Positions 54,301-63,735 are shown, numbered from the stretch's first letter. The stretch: 64,000 bases of DNA from Gammaproteobacteria bacterium (GCA_029880855.1 JAOUNS010000002.1:392001-456000); one strand, 5' to 3'. Notes: generated by a model not told the origin, from the letters alone. Program-made: numbers and translations.

Positions 54301-54996
54301 TTAACCGGCCAACGTGGCCTGATCAACGCTAATACCCGGCCCCATGGTTGTGGAGACGGTCACTTTTTTCACATAATGACCCTTGGCAGCCGCCGGCTTG
54401 GCCTTGCGCAGGTCCGCCAACAGAGCTTCCAGGTTTTGTTTCAGGCTGTTCGGATCAAATTCAACATTGCCGATGGAACAGTGAATAATACCGGCCTTGT
54501 CAGTACGATAACGTACCTGACCACCCTTGGCATTCTTCACCGCTGTTTCCACATCCGGGGTAACAGTACCGACTTTCGGGTTCGGCATCAGACCACGCGG
54601 ACCCAGAATCTGGCCCAACTGACCCACCACACGCATGGCGTCCGGCGTGGCGATAACGACGTCGAAATCCATCATGCCTTTCTTAATGGAGTCACCCAGG
54701 TCTTCAAAACCGACAATATCTGCACCGGCGGCCTTGGCCTTCTCGGCATTTTCACCCTGTGCGAATACCGCAACGCGAACGGTCTTGCCGGTGCCGTTTG
54801 GCAATACAGATGAACCACGAACCACCTGATCGGATTTACGCGGATCGACACCCAGATTCACCGCCACATCGATGGATTCAATGAACTTGGCGCGAGGCAT
54901 GTCTTTCAACAGTTGCAGTGCATCATCGATCGGATACTGTTTGTTGGGTTCAAGCTTTTCACGGATGGCTTTCATACGCTTGGTTAACTTGGCCAT
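54301..54996 (-). CDS. rplA: 50S ribosomal protein L1
   Basis: L1 forms the mobile stalk at the E site and represses rplKA translation. The 231-residue product has [19 protein letters not shown] and the [20 protein letters not shown] segment. The ATG at 54996, with GGAGGG upstream, is chosen over an in-frame GTG three codons earlier. It lies 1 nt after rplK. Confidence 0.97.
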   Translation of the reverse strand: MAKLTKRMKAIREKLEPNKQYPIDDALQLLKDMPRAKFIESIDVAVNLGVDPRKSDQVVRGSSVLPNGTGKTVRVAVFAQGENAEKAKAAGADIVGFEDLGDSIKKGMMDFDVVIATPDAMRVVGQLGQILGPRGLMPNPKVGTVTPDVETAVKNAKGGQVRYRTDKAGIIHCSIGNVEFDPNSLKQNLEALLADLRKAKPAAAKGHYVKKVTVSTTMGPGISVDQATLAG

Positions 54997-54997
54997 G

Positions 54998-55429
54998 TTA
55001 CACACCCTCCGTGATCAGACCCATACTGCGGGCGCTGCCTGCGATAGTCCGGACGGCGGCGTCCAGATCGGCGGCGGTCAGATCGGGTTCTTTCTGTTTG
55101 GCGATTTCTTCCAGCTGCGCACGTGTTACGGTACCCACCTTGTCACGGTTTGGTACGGCGGAACCGGATTTAATCCCGGCAGCCTTCTTCAACAGAATTG
55201 AGGCCGGCGGGGTTTTCATAATAAAGGTAAAACTGCGGTCGCTGTAAACGGTGATCACAACCGGAGTGGGCAGCCCCTGTTCCATACCCTGAGTCTGGGC
55301 ATTAAAGGCCTTGCAGAACTCCATAATATTCACACCGTGCTGACCCAGAGCCGGCCCAACCGGCGGACTCGGGTTAGCCTGCCCGGCTGCAACCTGCAGC
55401 TTGATATAAGCTTCAATTTTCTTTGCCAT
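54998..55429 (-). CDS. rplK: 50S ribosomal protein L11
   Basis: L11 forms the GTPase-associated centre and is needed for RelA sensing. The 143-residue product has [26 protein letters not shown] and a C-terminal RNA-binding domain ending GSARSMGL. The thiostrepton-region prolines are wild type. It lies 123 bp after nusG, the likely site of a rplK promoter and L1 target. Confidence 0.97.
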   Translation of the reverse strand: MAKKIEAYIKLQVAAGQANPSPPVGPALGQHGVNIMEFCKAFNAQTQGMEQGLPTPVVITVYSDRSFTFIMKTPPASILLKKAAGIKSGSAVPNRDKVGTVTRAQLEEIAKQKEPDLTAADLDAAVRTIAGSARSMGLITEGV

Positions 55430-55552
55430 TTCAGATACTCCTGTGTGGGTGCAAACGCCTTACGGCTCCCCTGATATAAACAAGTGGTTGTTGAATTGGC
55501 GACTCAACAAACCAGCTAATCCTCTCGCCCTGATCGGGTGAAAGGAAAAACC

Positions 55553-56086
55553 TCAACCCTTCTCGACCTGGCTAAACTCCAGATCAACTGGGGTGGAACG
55601 ACCAAAAATGGATACTTCCACACGCAAGCGGTTCTTGTCGTAATCCACTTCTTCCACAACGCCGTTGAAATCGTTAAAAGGACCATCGGTGATACGGACC
55701 ACTTCGCCGGTTTCAAACAGTACCTTGGGCCGTGGCTTCTCGGTACCTTCCTGTACCCGATTCAGGATCGATTCGGCTTCCTTGTCAGTAATGGGAGCAG
55801 GTTTATCGCTGCTGCCACCAATGAAACCCATGACTTTAGGTACATCTTTAACCAGGTGCCAGGTCTCATCATTCATTTCCATCTGCACTAGCACGTAACC
55901 CGGAAAGAACTTGCGATCAGATTTACGTTTCTGGCCATCACGCATTTCAACAACTTCTTCAGTCGGCACCAGCACATCGCCGAACTTGTCTTCCATCCCG
56001 GCCAGCTTAATACGCTCGATCAAAGAACGTTTTACATGCTGTTCAAAACCAGAATAGGCATGTACGACATACCAACGCAACGCCAT
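55553..56086 (-). CDS. nusG: Transcription termination/antitermination factor NusG
   Basis: NusG binds RNA polymerase and couples it to Rho, S10 and the ribosome. The 177-residue product has the NGN domain ([33 protein letters not shown]) and a KOW domain ([20 protein letters not shown]). The ATG at 56086 behind GGGGGA gives the family length; a longer in-frame reading into secE is rejected. secE lies 5 bp upstream. Confidence 0.97.
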   Translation of the reverse strand: MALRWYVVHAYSGFEQHVKRSLIERIKLAGMEDKFGDVLVPTEEVVEMRDGQKRKSDRKFFPGYVLVQMEMNDETWHLVKDVPKVMGFIGGSSDKPAPITDKEAESILNRVQEGTEKPRPKVLFETGEVVRITDGPFNDFNGVVEEVDYDKNRLRVEVSIFGRSTPVDLEFSQVEKG

Positions 56087-56091
56087 GTGTG

Positions 56092-56451
56092 TTATCCCCC
56101 TTGACCTGTCAGCTGTCTGACCGCCCACAACAACATTGTGTCGAATAACCACAACATCACACCAACCAACAGCACCATTGCCAGTACAATCAGCGTTGTC
56201 CAGCCGGTATCCTTGCGGGAAGGCCAAACTGATTTGCGCACTTCACGCACAGATTCGCGACCGAAACTCAGAGTTTCAGCACCCACCTGTGTTGTAGCGG
56301 CAAGACCCAGCGCAACAGATATCATGCCCAATAGTCCAAACACTCTGTATAACAGGGCGACCTTCTGTTCCGCAAAATGGTAAAACCCATAAATACCGGC
56401 AACAATTAGCAGTATTGCGATTAGTAACTTAAATTTATCCAGGCCTTGCAT
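56092..56451 (-). CDS. secE: Preprotein translocase subunit SecE
   Basis: SecE clamps SecY in the translocon. The 119-residue product has three membrane helices as in enterobacteria and the conserved amphipathic segment [21 protein letters not shown]. It lies between tRNA-Trp and nusG, the common proteobacterial order. Confidence 0.96.
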   Translation of the reverse strand: MQGLDKFKLLIAILLIVAGIYGFYHFAEQKVALLYRVFGLLGMISVALGLAATTQVGAETLSFGRESVREVRKSVWPSRKDTGWTTLIVLAMVLLVGVMLWLFDTMLLWAVRQLTGQGG

Positions 56452-56488
56452 CTACTCTTAACCTTACTTTCAAATTACCTGCCGAATT

Positions 56489-56564
56489 TGGCAGGCCAGG
56501 AGGGAATCGAACCCCCAACCTACGGTTTTGGAGACCGTCGCTCTGCCAATTGAGCTACTGGCCT
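56489..56564 (-). tRNA. tRNA-Trp (anticodon CCA)
   Basis: The 76-nt cloverleaf has acceptor AGGCCAG/CTGGCCT, anticodon stem ACGGT/ACCGT with loop CTCCAAA, T-arm GGTTCGATTCC and an encoded CCA. It lies between tuf and secE. Confidence 0.97.
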
Positions 56565-56660
56565 AAATTTTTCGATAAACGAAAACGACAAGATACAAGG
56601 ACCCGCCAAGCCCGTATGAGGCTTCGAACCCTTGTACCTTGTGCCATTTATCCTGAAACG

Positions 56661-57851
56661 CTATTCAATAATCTTCGCAACAACGCCGGCGCCAACAGTA
56701 CGACCGCCTTCACGAATCGCAAAACGCAGACCTTCTTCCATCGCGATCGGGGCAATCAACGAAACGGTCATCTTCACGTTGTCACCCGGCATCACCATTT
56801 CTGTTCCTTCCGGCAGGTCGCACGCACCGGTGACGTCTGTCGTACGGAAGTAGAACTGCGGACGATATCCATTGAAGAACGGGGTATGACGGCCACCTTC
56901 GTCCTTGCTCAATACGTACACTTCCGCTTCAAACTTGGTGTGCGGCTTGATGGAACCCGGCTTGCACAGCACCTGACCACGTTCAACTTCTTCACGCTTG
57001 GTACCACGCAGCAGGACGCCCACGTTGTCACCCGCCTGACCCTGGTCAAGCAGCTTGCGGAACATTTCAACACCCGTTACGGTGGTGGAGGTGGTGTCTT
57101 TGATACCAACGATTTCGACGGTATCACCCACCTTCACGATGCCGCGCTCAATACGACCGGTCACAACCGTACCACGACCTGAAATCGAGAAAACGTCTTC
57201 GATCGGCATCAGGAACGTGCCGTCTATCGCACGTTCGGGTTCCGGGAAGTAACTGTCCATTGCCGCAACCAGCTTTTCAATCGCCTGCGTGCCAATCTCA
57301 GAGGTGTCACCTTCCAGCGCTTTCAGCGCAGAACCGGTCACCACCGGAATGTCGTCACCCGGGAAGTCATAAGAGGAAAGCAGTTCACGCACTTCCATCT
57401 CCACCAGTTCCAGCAGTTCGGCGTCATCCACCATGTCGGCCTTGTTCAGGAACACAACAATGTACGGCACACCTACCTGACGGGACAGCAGAATGTGTTC
57501 ACGTGTCTGCGGCATCGGGCCGTCAGCCGCAGAACAGACCAGGATCGCGCCATCCATCTGCGCCGCACCGGTAATCATGTTCTTCACATAGTCTGCGTGG
57601 CCGGGGCAGTCGACGTGGGCGTAGTGACGGGCGTCACTTTCGTATTCCACGTGCGCGGTCGCAATCGTGATACCACGGGCACGTTCTTCCGGCGCACTGT
57701 CAATGTTGGCGTAGTCTTTGAACTCACCACCATGCTTCTCGGCCATTACCTTCGTAATCGCCGCTGTCAGTGTCGTTTTACCGTGGTCGACGTGACCAAT
57801 TGTGCCCACGTTCACGTGGGGTTTATTGCGTTGAAATTTTTCCTTGGACAC
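56661..57851 (-). CDS. tuf: Elongation factor Tu (copy 2, tRNA-linked)
   Basis: This is the second EF-Tu gene, in the tRNA-Thr/Tyr/Gly/Thr-tuf context equivalent to E. coli tufB. The 396-residue translation is identical to copy 1. The start is GTG at 57851 behind GAGGAGG. Nucleotide identity appears to begin at the GTG and to end within the last codon, while the flanks are unrelated. Confidence 0.98.
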   Translation of the reverse strand: MSKEKFQRNKPHVNVGTIGHVDHGKTTLTAAITKVMAEKHGGEFKDYANIDSAPEERARGITIATAHVEYESDARHYAHVDCPGHADYVKNMITGAAQMDGAILVCSAADGPMPQTREHILLSRQVGVPYIVVFLNKADMVDDAELLELVEMEVRELLSSYDFPGDDIPVVTGSALKALEGDTSEIGTQAIEKLVAAMDSYFPEPERAIDGTFLMPIEDVFSISGRGTVVTGRIERGIVKVGDTVEIVGIKDTTSTTVTGVEMFRKLLDQGQAGDNVGVLLRGTKREEVERGQVLCKPGSIKPHTKFEAEVYVLSKDEGGRHTPFFNGYRPQFYFRTTDVTGACDLPEGTEMVMPGDNVKMTVSLIAPIAMEEGLRFAIREGGRTVGAGVVAKIIE

Positions 57852-57923
57852 CTGTGGGCCTCCTCAAGTCGTCTAAATGTGAAAAACCAAAATTACATAC
57901 ACTATATATAAACAAACTGAATA

Positions 57924-57998
<75 letters not shown>

Positions 57999-58000
<2 letters not shown>

Positions 58001-58092
58001 AATTAAAAATGGGATTGAAGTAAAGTAAACACATCTTCAATCTGCCCAATCAAAGCCGGCCCTTAATTGACTCCAATCCCATTTTTAATTGG
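57999..58092 (-). repeat. 19-bp perfect inverted repeat spanning the tRNA-Gly/tRNA-Thr spacer
   Basis: CCAATTAAAAATGGGATTG (57999-58017) and CAATCCCATTTTTAATTGG (58074-58092) are exact reverse complements. The arms include the CCA of tRNA-Gly and the first GG of tRNA-Thr, so the RNA stem would join the two tRNAs. An alternative 8-bp stem, GATTGAAG (58013-58020) with CTTCAATC (58035-58042), competes with the left arm. Confidence 0.9.
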
Positions 58093-58164
58093 AGCGGGTG
58101 ATGGGAATCGAACCCACATCATCAGCTTGGAAGGCTGAGGTTCTAGCCTTTGAACTACACCCGC
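58090..58164 (-). tRNA. tRNA-Gly (anticodon TCC)
   Basis: The 75-nt cloverleaf has acceptor GCGGGTG/CACCCGC, anticodon stem TCAGC/GCTGA with loop CTTCCAA, T-arm GGTTCGATTCC and an encoded CCA. It is third in the tRNA-tuf operon. Confidence 0.97.
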
Positions 58165-58286
58165 ATTCATTCACTTGCCTGGGTCTAGTTGCCGGGACCA
58201 AACCACTTGTTGCCCTGCTTACTCTGTGCTTTTTCCTCTCCAGACCCTGGAGACCGGCTCCACGAACCTGTCACACATTTAAAACA

Positions 58287-58304
58287 TGGTGGAGGGGGTG
58301 GATT
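58287..58304 (-). repeat. Degenerate copy of the tRNA-Tyr 3' end
   Basis: On the minus strand 18 nt including CCACC and the CCA end match the tRNA-Tyr 3' end at 58459-58477 with one C missing, followed by a similar AT-rich TTTTA stretch in both copies. It lies in the 294-nt spacer between tRNA-Tyr and tRNA-Gly. A 9-bp hairpin, CAAATTTGC with GCAAATTTG around TACCG (58356-58378), lies between the two copies. Confidence 0.6.
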
Positions 58305-58458
58305 ACGCAGGGCATCCGGCCCTTCGCCCCTGCGGGATCGACACTTCGCGACGGTCAAATTTGCTACCGGCAAATTTGTCGAACCTTCGGTTCTCATCCA
58401 CTCATACAGTCGCGCTACTCTTGCGTGACATGCACTTTCACCCTCTCACTCTAAAATA

Positions 58459-58543
58459 TGGTGGAGGGGGGTGGATTCGAACCACCGAAGGCGGAGCCGT
58501 CAGATTTACAGTCTGATCCCTTTAGCCACTCGGGAACCCCTCC
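58459..58543 (-). tRNA. tRNA-Tyr (anticodon GTA)
   Basis: The 85-nt class II tRNA has acceptor GGAGGGG/CCCCTCC, a long variable arm, anticodon loop CTGTAAA in the stem CAGA/TCTG, T-arm GGTTCGAATCC and an encoded CCA. It is second in the operon. Confidence 0.97.
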
Positions 58544-58774
58544 GCGAGCAAGCTGCGTATTTTCCTTGAGCAATCCCATGCTGTCAACAGAATTCCCGGG
58601 ATTATTTCTTTACTTTTCGGGGACCTGCAGGGTGGTTTTGGCCTGAAACAGGGCTGGGGGGACCTGGAGTGATGGTCGGTCACCAAGTGGTGTCGAGAGT
58701 ACAGACCAGCACTGGTACGACTCATCTCCCGACAGAAACCAGGGCTTGGTAATTCCGGCCATGGGTATAAAAAA

Positions 58775-58850
58775 TGGTGCCGACAGAGAGACTCGAACTC
58801 CCAACCTACTGATTACAAATCAGTTGCACTGCCAATTGTGCTATGTCGGC
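58775..58850 (-). tRNA. tRNA-Thr (anticodon TGT)
   Basis: The 76-nt cloverleaf has acceptor GCCGACA/TGTCGGC, anticodon stem ACTGA/TCAGT with loop TTTGTAA, T-arm AGTTCGAGTCT and an encoded CCA. It is the first gene of the tRNA-tuf operon, equivalent to E. coli thrU. Confidence 0.96.
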
Positions 58851-58897
58851 GAAATTCCATAGATATCCGCATATAGCGAATATCACGTATGCGGCGC

Positions 58898-58927
58898 ATT
58901 CTAGTAGAAACACTGCATACAGTGCAA
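58898..58927 (-). promoter_or_regulatory. Promoter of the tRNA-Thr/Tyr/Gly/Thr-tuf operon
   Basis: TTGCAC (58927-58922) and TAGAAT (58903-58898) are 18 bp apart on the minus strand. The -10 is followed by GCGCCGC, a GC-rich discriminator typical of stringently controlled stable-RNA promoters. The predicted start is about 40 nt before the first tRNA. Confidence 0.65.
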
Positions 58928-58959
58928 TTTCAAATTATGGGAAATTTGCCGGATTTGGC

Positions 58960-59637
58960 TTATCTCCCGGAATTTCCTGCACCAGGCGCACAGACCCGCT
59001 CGGTTTGCCCCACCCCCTTAAATTGCTCACGCAGTGAGGCAAGGAGCTGTGCCGATGGTTGAACCTGTTGTAATTTTTCCCAATCCAGCCAATACATTCG
59101 TTTGGGCAAAGTGACTTTTTCCACTCGGGCATTGAAGCCTTGGTCGTTGAGTTCCTCCATCCGCGCTTTGGCCAGTTTTGCCTTGGAAAAAACCCCCAGC
59201 GAAATCGCATTTTTCATCTGGCCTGTCGCCACCAAAAAATAATCCCTGGCTTTGGCCTGCTTCAACCGTGCCAGAGAGTGATTCGCCTGTTGACGGGATT
59301 CTGCCGGGGGTAAATACACCCAATATCCACTTCTGATGGCGTCCCTGTCCACTCTCTGCCGTGTCGGGATCTTTTCCGCACGAAATGCCTCAATCGCCTT
59401 TTCCGCAGACTCTTTTTGCTCGAACGGCCCAAGGCTGTAACAAACCAGTCGGCTCTGCCCCTGCGTTTCTGCCGTTGCCGGTTGTTTTCCCGTGCTATCA
59501 CGGTTTTCCCGGAGCAACACAAGTCTGGTGGTGCCATCTTCCAGCTCACGCATTCCGGCCTGGGTATCAGGCCGCTGGTAATGCCAAACAAATATACCGA
59601 GGTTTACCAGCAGTAACACTGAAATCATCCATTTCAT
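58960..59637 (-). CDS. SPOR-domain protein with N-terminal membrane anchor
   Basis: The 225-residue protein has one N-terminal membrane helix (MKWMISVLLLVNLGIFVWHY) and two SPOR-like stretches: LVCYSLGPFEQKESAEKAIEAFRAEKIPTRQ (about 63-95) and YFLVATGQMKNAISLGVFSKAKLAKARMEELNDQG (about 133-170). SPOR domains bind denuded peptidoglycan at septa. Its ATG overlaps the coaX stop by 4 nt; birA-coaX-SPOR clusters are common in gammaproteobacteria. The specific role is unknown. Confidence 0.85.
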   Translation of the reverse strand: MKWMISVLLLVNLGIFVWHYQRPDTQAGMRELEDGTTRLVLLRENRDSTGKQPATAETQGQSRLVCYSLGPFEQKESAEKAIEAFRAEKIPTRQRVDRDAIRSGYWVYLPPAESRQQANHSLARLKQAKARDYFLVATGQMKNAISLGVFSKAKLAKARMEELNDQGFNARVEKVTLPKRMYWLDWEKLQQVQPSAQLLASLREQFKGVGQTERVCAPGAGNSGR

Positions 59638-60404
59638 GCAGAAATCTCCCGCGGCCTCTCCCGGGCCAGAACAGACAAGCCCTGCAAAACGAGTTCGGGT
59701 TCAAACCTGGATTGGCAAACAAGGGCACTTCGTATTAGTTCCGCATCGCCACCGGTTATAATGAGTGAAACCCGCCCTCCACAATCCAGCTCTGCCTGAG
59801 CAAGCGCCTGTTCAATTACCGCTTTGCAGGCCAACAAGCTGCCCTGCACGATACATTGCGTTGTATTCCTGCCAAACTGCATAACTTCCGGATGCGTCTC
59901 ATTCTCAGTCACATCAGACAATTGCGCCCCTCTTTGCATAATAGCCTGCTGCATCAGTTTATAACCCGGTAAAATTAATCCGCCAATATGGCGCCCTTGC
60001 TGATCTATCACATCGATGGTCATCGCTGTACCGCAATCAACAACACATACCGCGCCCTGAGTCAGTGCGTACGCGCCAATCATTGCCGCCCATCGGTCCA
60101 CTCCCAATCCAGCCGGATCTGAATACGCGTTTGTCACCCCGCAGGCAAGTTTGGCCGATTTCAATTCTTCCACTTCCATCCCCCACTGTTGCCCGATCAA
60201 ACGACGAATTACCTGCACCAAAGAAGGCTGTGCGACATTGGCCAGAACCACCCGATCAACTTCGATAGTGGAAAATGAACCATTGAATAATTGTTCAACC
60301 CCTGTTTCAGTTGAATAACACCAGCCGCCGGGAGTGAAATCGGCAGCCGTCGAGGTGGCCCATTTTAATCGTGTGTTACCAATGTCAATCAATAAAAGAT
60401 TCAC
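59634..60404 (-). CDS. coaX: Type III pantothenate kinase
   Basis: CoaX phosphorylates pantothenate in coenzyme A synthesis and is not feedback-inhibited by CoA. The 256-residue ASKHA-fold protein has LLLIDIGNTRLKWA (phosphate loop), GLGVDRWAAMIGAY and VVDCGTAMTIDVID, all diagnostic, then ITGGDAELI. The start is GTG at 60404. It lies 2 bp after birA. Confidence 0.96.
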   Translation of the reverse strand: MNLLLIDIGNTRLKWATSTAADFTPGGWCYSTETGVEQLFNGSFSTIEVDRVVLANVAQPSLVQVIRRLIGQQWGMEVEELKSAKLACGVTNAYSDPAGLGVDRWAAMIGAYALTQGAVCVVDCGTAMTIDVIDQQGRHIGGLILPGYKLMQQAIMQRGAQLSDVTENETHPEVMQFGRNTTQCIVQGSLLACKAVIEQALAQAELDCGGRVSLIITGGDAELIRSALVCQSRFEPELVLQGLSVLARERPREISA

Positions 60405-60406
60405 TA

Positions 60407-61375
60407 TTAATCCCGTCTGCGCAAACTGACTTCGCCGGCATGATAACTCAACAGTTCCCCGTCTTGTTCAACCAGAATAGCACCATTCTGATCGATTCCC
60501 CGCCCGATACCACAGATTTTCCCGCGTTCTGTCAGCACGTTGACGGCCTGACCATACAGGATATCCCGCTCCAGCCACGCCTCACGAAATGGACTAAAAC
60601 CCAAATCAGTATATCTTCGGATCGACGACAAAACAGCATCCAGAACAATGCCGGCAACTCTGGAACGCGAAACCGGAGCCCCCGCAATCGTGGACAAGTC
60701 CACCCAGGGCTGATCGATTGCTGCACCTGTTTCAGGCGTCATATTAATATTGATTCCTATACCGATGATCACCGTACCGGTACCATGGACCTCGCCTTCA
60801 ACCTCCAGCAAAATGCCGGCCAGTTTCCTGTTTTGCCAATAAATATCATTCGGCCATTTTAGTCCAACATCAGGCACAAATACCGCCAGACCATTTGCGA
60901 CCGCTATCGCGACAACCAATCCCAATCCTGATAATTGCATAACCGGGACATCAAAACGCCACGCCAAGGAAAAATAGAGATTCTTCCCAAAGGGAGAGAC
61001 CCAACGGTTTCCCCGCCGGCCCCGCCCGGCGGTTTGCTGTTCCGCAAAGACTACCTGCCCCGAGCGTACCGCCCCATTGCGTAGATAGTTATTGGTGGAG
61101 TCGATGCAGGGCAAAACTTCGATCTTGCTTAACAAGGCTCGTCCTGCGGATGATAAACCGGTCTGAATCCCCTCGACTGTTAACAATTCAAGCGGCCTGG
61201 CCAGACGATATCCTCGTCCGGGTACTGACTGCACGGTAACTCCCAACTGTTCCTCAATACCTTGCACGGTCTTCCACACCGCTGCCCGGCTCACACCCAG
61301 TTGCTCCCCCAGGTCCCGGCCGGAATGAAATTTCCCGTCACTGAGCAAAGCCAGTACTTTTAGTTGTTCAGGCAT
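60407..61375 (-). CDS. birA: Biotin-protein ligase / biotin operon repressor BirA
   Basis: BirA biotinylates the acetyl-CoA carboxylase carrier protein and represses bio genes. The 322-residue protein has an N-terminal winged helix (FHSGRDLGEQLGVSRAAVWKTVQ), the ligase motif GRGRRGNRWVSPFGKNLYFS and LKWPNDIYWQNRKLAGILLE. The C-terminal small domain is present. The DNA-binding domain shows it is the bifunctional form. It heads the birA-coaX-SPOR unit. Confidence 0.96.
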   Translation of the reverse strand: MPEQLKVLALLSDGKFHSGRDLGEQLGVSRAAVWKTVQGIEEQLGVTVQSVPGRGYRLARPLELLTVEGIQTGLSSAGRALLSKIEVLPCIDSTNNYLRNGAVRSGQVVFAEQQTAGRGRRGNRWVSPFGKNLYFSLAWRFDVPVMQLSGLGLVVAIAVANGLAVFVPDVGLKWPNDIYWQNRKLAGILLEVEGEVHGTGTVIIGIGININMTPETGAAIDQPWVDLSTIAGAPVSRSRVAGIVLDAVLSSIRRYTDLGFSPFREAWLERDILYGQAVNVLTERGKICGIGRGIDQNGAILVEQDGELLSYHAGEVSLRRRD

Positions 61376-61460
61376 ACGATCCTCCGATTCGAGCCATTAT
61401 ACTTAAGTCAGACCAGCCCCGTTACATCGGGGGCGTTACCGCTAAACCTTGAACCTCGTT

Positions 61461-62447
61461 ATGCAAAACAGAATCAAGCCCGACTATTTTCCCCTGACCA
61501 ATGGCAAATATGAGGTAAAACCCGGTTTGCACCGATTCCCCTGTAATTTTGGAAATGGAGAAAGCGACCGCCTGATATTTCAACTGGATGATGAGTTTGA
61601 ACATTATCGCAGGCAAAAAATGGCGTCACGGGCAGAAAGCCTGCCAAAATACTATGGTACGGACGGTATCACGACTTCGACATCACAGGTCATAAACCGC
61701 TTCATCGTACAACGTCTCCTGACCGAACACCCACAAATATTTACTCTGCAAAAAAATAGGCATCACCAGATTCTGGCTTGTAATCATAGTGGCGACAGCC
61801 TCGTTTTCGATAATAACCATATCCTGCTTGATGCCGAAAACCGGTCGCCGATTTCGCCGGTCTACCAGGATGGATTGGACGCACTGGCCGGACAGATTCA
61901 GGAAGACATCGCAGTCGTTAACCTGTCCCAAACCGGTTTGGATCAACTGACCGCCATCCATCTCTGTTTTCCCAACCATTGGGCGGCACGGGAAAAACTC
62001 GGCCGGAATTTTACATCTGTCCATGCACCGGTACCGGGCATGGCGAAGATCAACCACGGCATCAGCCGAATCATGGACGCCATTTTGAATAAGGGGCCTT
62101 TTGTGAGGTTTGCCTGGGGTCTGGCCACCGACAGGGAGCTAAACCACCACCCTGAACCGGCCCCTGTTACCGACAGAAAAGTGTGGCATGGCAGGCGATT
62201 TGATCCGGCACACCCGGAACTCTACCTGCGTATCGAACGGCAGACACTGCACGGATTTCCCGCCGATTCGGCCATATTGTTTACCATTCGAACCTACTTT
62301 ACTGATGTTCTTACATTGCGCTATCAACCGGAAAAGCTTCAACATCTCGTGTCCGCCGTACAGAGCATGGGGCCGGATAGTCTTCTCTATAAAGGGCTGC
62401 AAACCGATTACCCGGCTATTCTCGGTTGGGTTAACTCACTACTTTAA
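61461..62447 (+). CDS. DUF3445 haem-dependent oxidative N-demethylase-like protein
   Basis: The 328-residue protein matches the DUF3445 family: FQLDDEFEHYRRQKMASR, VVNLSQTGLDQLTAIHLCFPNHW (with the conserved FP-W-P-like segment) and LRIERQTLHGFPADSAILFTIRTYF. Some members are the haem subunit of an oxidative N-demethylase acting on dimethylamine. Here no partner reductase genes lie nearby, so the substrate is unknown. The ATG at 61461 is chosen over an in-frame TTG at 61449; neither has a strong ribosome site. Confidence 0.82.
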   Translation: MQNRIKPDYFPLTNGKYEVKPGLHRFPCNFGNGESDRLIFQLDDEFEHYRRQKMASRAESLPKYYGTDGITTSTSQVINRFIVQRLLTEHPQIFTLQKNRHHQILACNHSGDSLVFDNNHILLDAENRSPISPVYQDGLDALAGQIQEDIAVVNLSQTGLDQLTAIHLCFPNHWAAREKLGRNFTSVHAPVPGMAKINHGISRIMDAILNKGPFVRFAWGLATDRELNHHPEPAPVTDRKVWHGRRFDPAHPELYLRIERQTLHGFPADSAILFTIRTYFTDVLTLRYQPEKLQHLVSAVQSMGPDSLLYKGLQTDYPAILGWVNSLL

Positions 62448-62548
62448 CCAGGCCTTTAACCCTATAACCTGCCTGAACCGCCTTACTCCACTTTATTGCC
62501 GACCAGTTTATCCAGGTACAGTTCTTAAATTGTACAGACCGGCAGTTT

Positions 62549-62567
62549 AGTGATGATCATCATTATC
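62549..62567 (-). promoter_or_regulatory. Fur-like box upstream of the CaCA exchanger
   Basis: Read on the minus strand, GATAATGATGATCATCACT matches 15 of 19 positions of the E. coli Fur box GATAATGATAATCATTATC, and it contains the 10-bp palindrome GATGATCATC. It lies about 64-82 bp before the exchanger ATG, a suitable operator distance. Related Mur or Zur proteins could bind similar sites. Confidence 0.45.
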
Positions 62568-62630
62568 ATCTGACGGCGTCTGGCCTATTATTAAACGACA
62601 TAGACCAGCGGTCTCAACACTCCCAGTACC

Positions 62631-63668
62631 ATGCTTATCAATCTGACACAGTCTCTGAGCACCAATATACTGATCTTTGTTATTGCTGCATTAACCATCG
62701 GCGTGTTCGGTGTTCGCATGACCCATGTTGCCCGAAAACTGGCCATGAATACCGACATAGGCGAAGCCCTGATGGGCGCGGTCTTTATCGGCGCTGCCAC
62801 ATCCCTGTCCGGTATAATCGCCTCGGTCACAGCAGCGAGTTATGGCCATGCAGAAATGTCGGTCAGCAATGCCCTTGGCGGCATTGCGGCACAAACATTT
62901 TTTCTTGCCGTGGCAGACATGTTCTATCGGAGGGCCAACCTGGAACATGCAGCGGCTTCTGCCGAAAACCTGATGATGGGCGCGTTCCTCATCTGCCTGT
63001 TGTCAGTCCACGCTGTGGCATTTGCCGCGCCTGACTATCAGATTATGGCCATCCACCCCGCCTCATTTCTGCTGCTCATCGGCTACATCCTCGGGATACG
63101 AATCCTCTCCAAAACCCACAGGATGCCCATGTGGCTACCCCGCCGGACGCGGGAAACGCGCATGGAAAAGGAACCTGCATATCGACTTCATAAAAGAAAG
63201 AGCAACACGCCGCTGTGGATTCGGTTCATTGTCTTTTCCTTCATTGTCGGCGTCGCCGGCTGGGCACTATCCAAAACCGGGCTGGTAATTGCTGCCGAGA
63301 CCGAACTGTCGGAAGGGCTGGTGGGCGGCGTATTCACTGCCGTTTCAACTTCCTTACCGGAACTGGTGATTGCCATTACTGCAGTCCGACTCCGATCACT
63401 GACTCTGGCTGTAGGCGACATCATAGGAGGCAACGCCTTCGATACACTGTTTATCGCAGTATCCGATGTAGCCTACCGGCAGGGCCCCATCTATGCCGGC
63501 ATCTCACCAGTCGAGCAATTCTGGCTGGCGGTTACCATCTTGATGAGCGGCATTCTCCTGATGGGCTTGTTGCATCGTGAAAAACATGGCATCGCCAACA
63601 TTGGTTGGGAAAGTTTTCTGGTATTCCTGATTTATATCGGCAGCCTGGTATATATTGCCTGGACCTGA
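62631..63668 (+). CDS. CaCA family sodium/calcium-type cation exchanger
   Basis: The 345-residue membrane protein has about ten helices and two alpha repeats typical of the cation:calcium antiporter superfamily. The first is GAATSLSGIIASVTAASYGHAEMSVSNALGG (about 53-83), the second TAVSTSLPELVIAITAVRLRSLTLAVGDIIGGNAFDT (about 236-272). A hydrophilic loop of about 40 residues separates the halves. The first repeat has SLSG where calcium exchangers usually carry a conserved Glu (the second repeat keeps PE), so the ion may not be calcium. A Fur-like box upstream suggests metal control. Confidence 0.82.
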   Translation: MLINLTQSLSTNILIFVIAALTIGVFGVRMTHVARKLAMNTDIGEALMGAVFIGAATSLSGIIASVTAASYGHAEMSVSNALGGIAAQTFFLAVADMFYRRANLEHAAASAENLMMGAFLICLLSVHAVAFAAPDYQIMAIHPASFLLLIGYILGIRILSKTHRMPMWLPRRTRETRMEKEPAYRLHKRKSNTPLWIRFIVFSFIVGVAGWALSKTGLVIAAETELSEGLVGGVFTAVSTSLPELVIAITAVRLRSLTLAVGDIIGGNAFDTLFIAVSDVAYRQGPIYAGISPVEQFWLAVTILMSGILLMGLLHREKHGIANIGWESFLVFLIYIGSLVYIAWT

Positions 63669-63735
63669 TTTGCATTCGGTCATGCTAATGCGACCGTAGA
63701 TAGCCGGTTATAGTGAATTACATCACTACCGAGCT

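Noticed and set aside
58381..58405. Apparent inverted partial copy of the tRNA-Tyr T-arm in the tRNA-Tyr/tRNA-Gly spacer
   Set aside because: The match (CCTTCGG and ATCCAC fragments) is short and gapped and could be chance.
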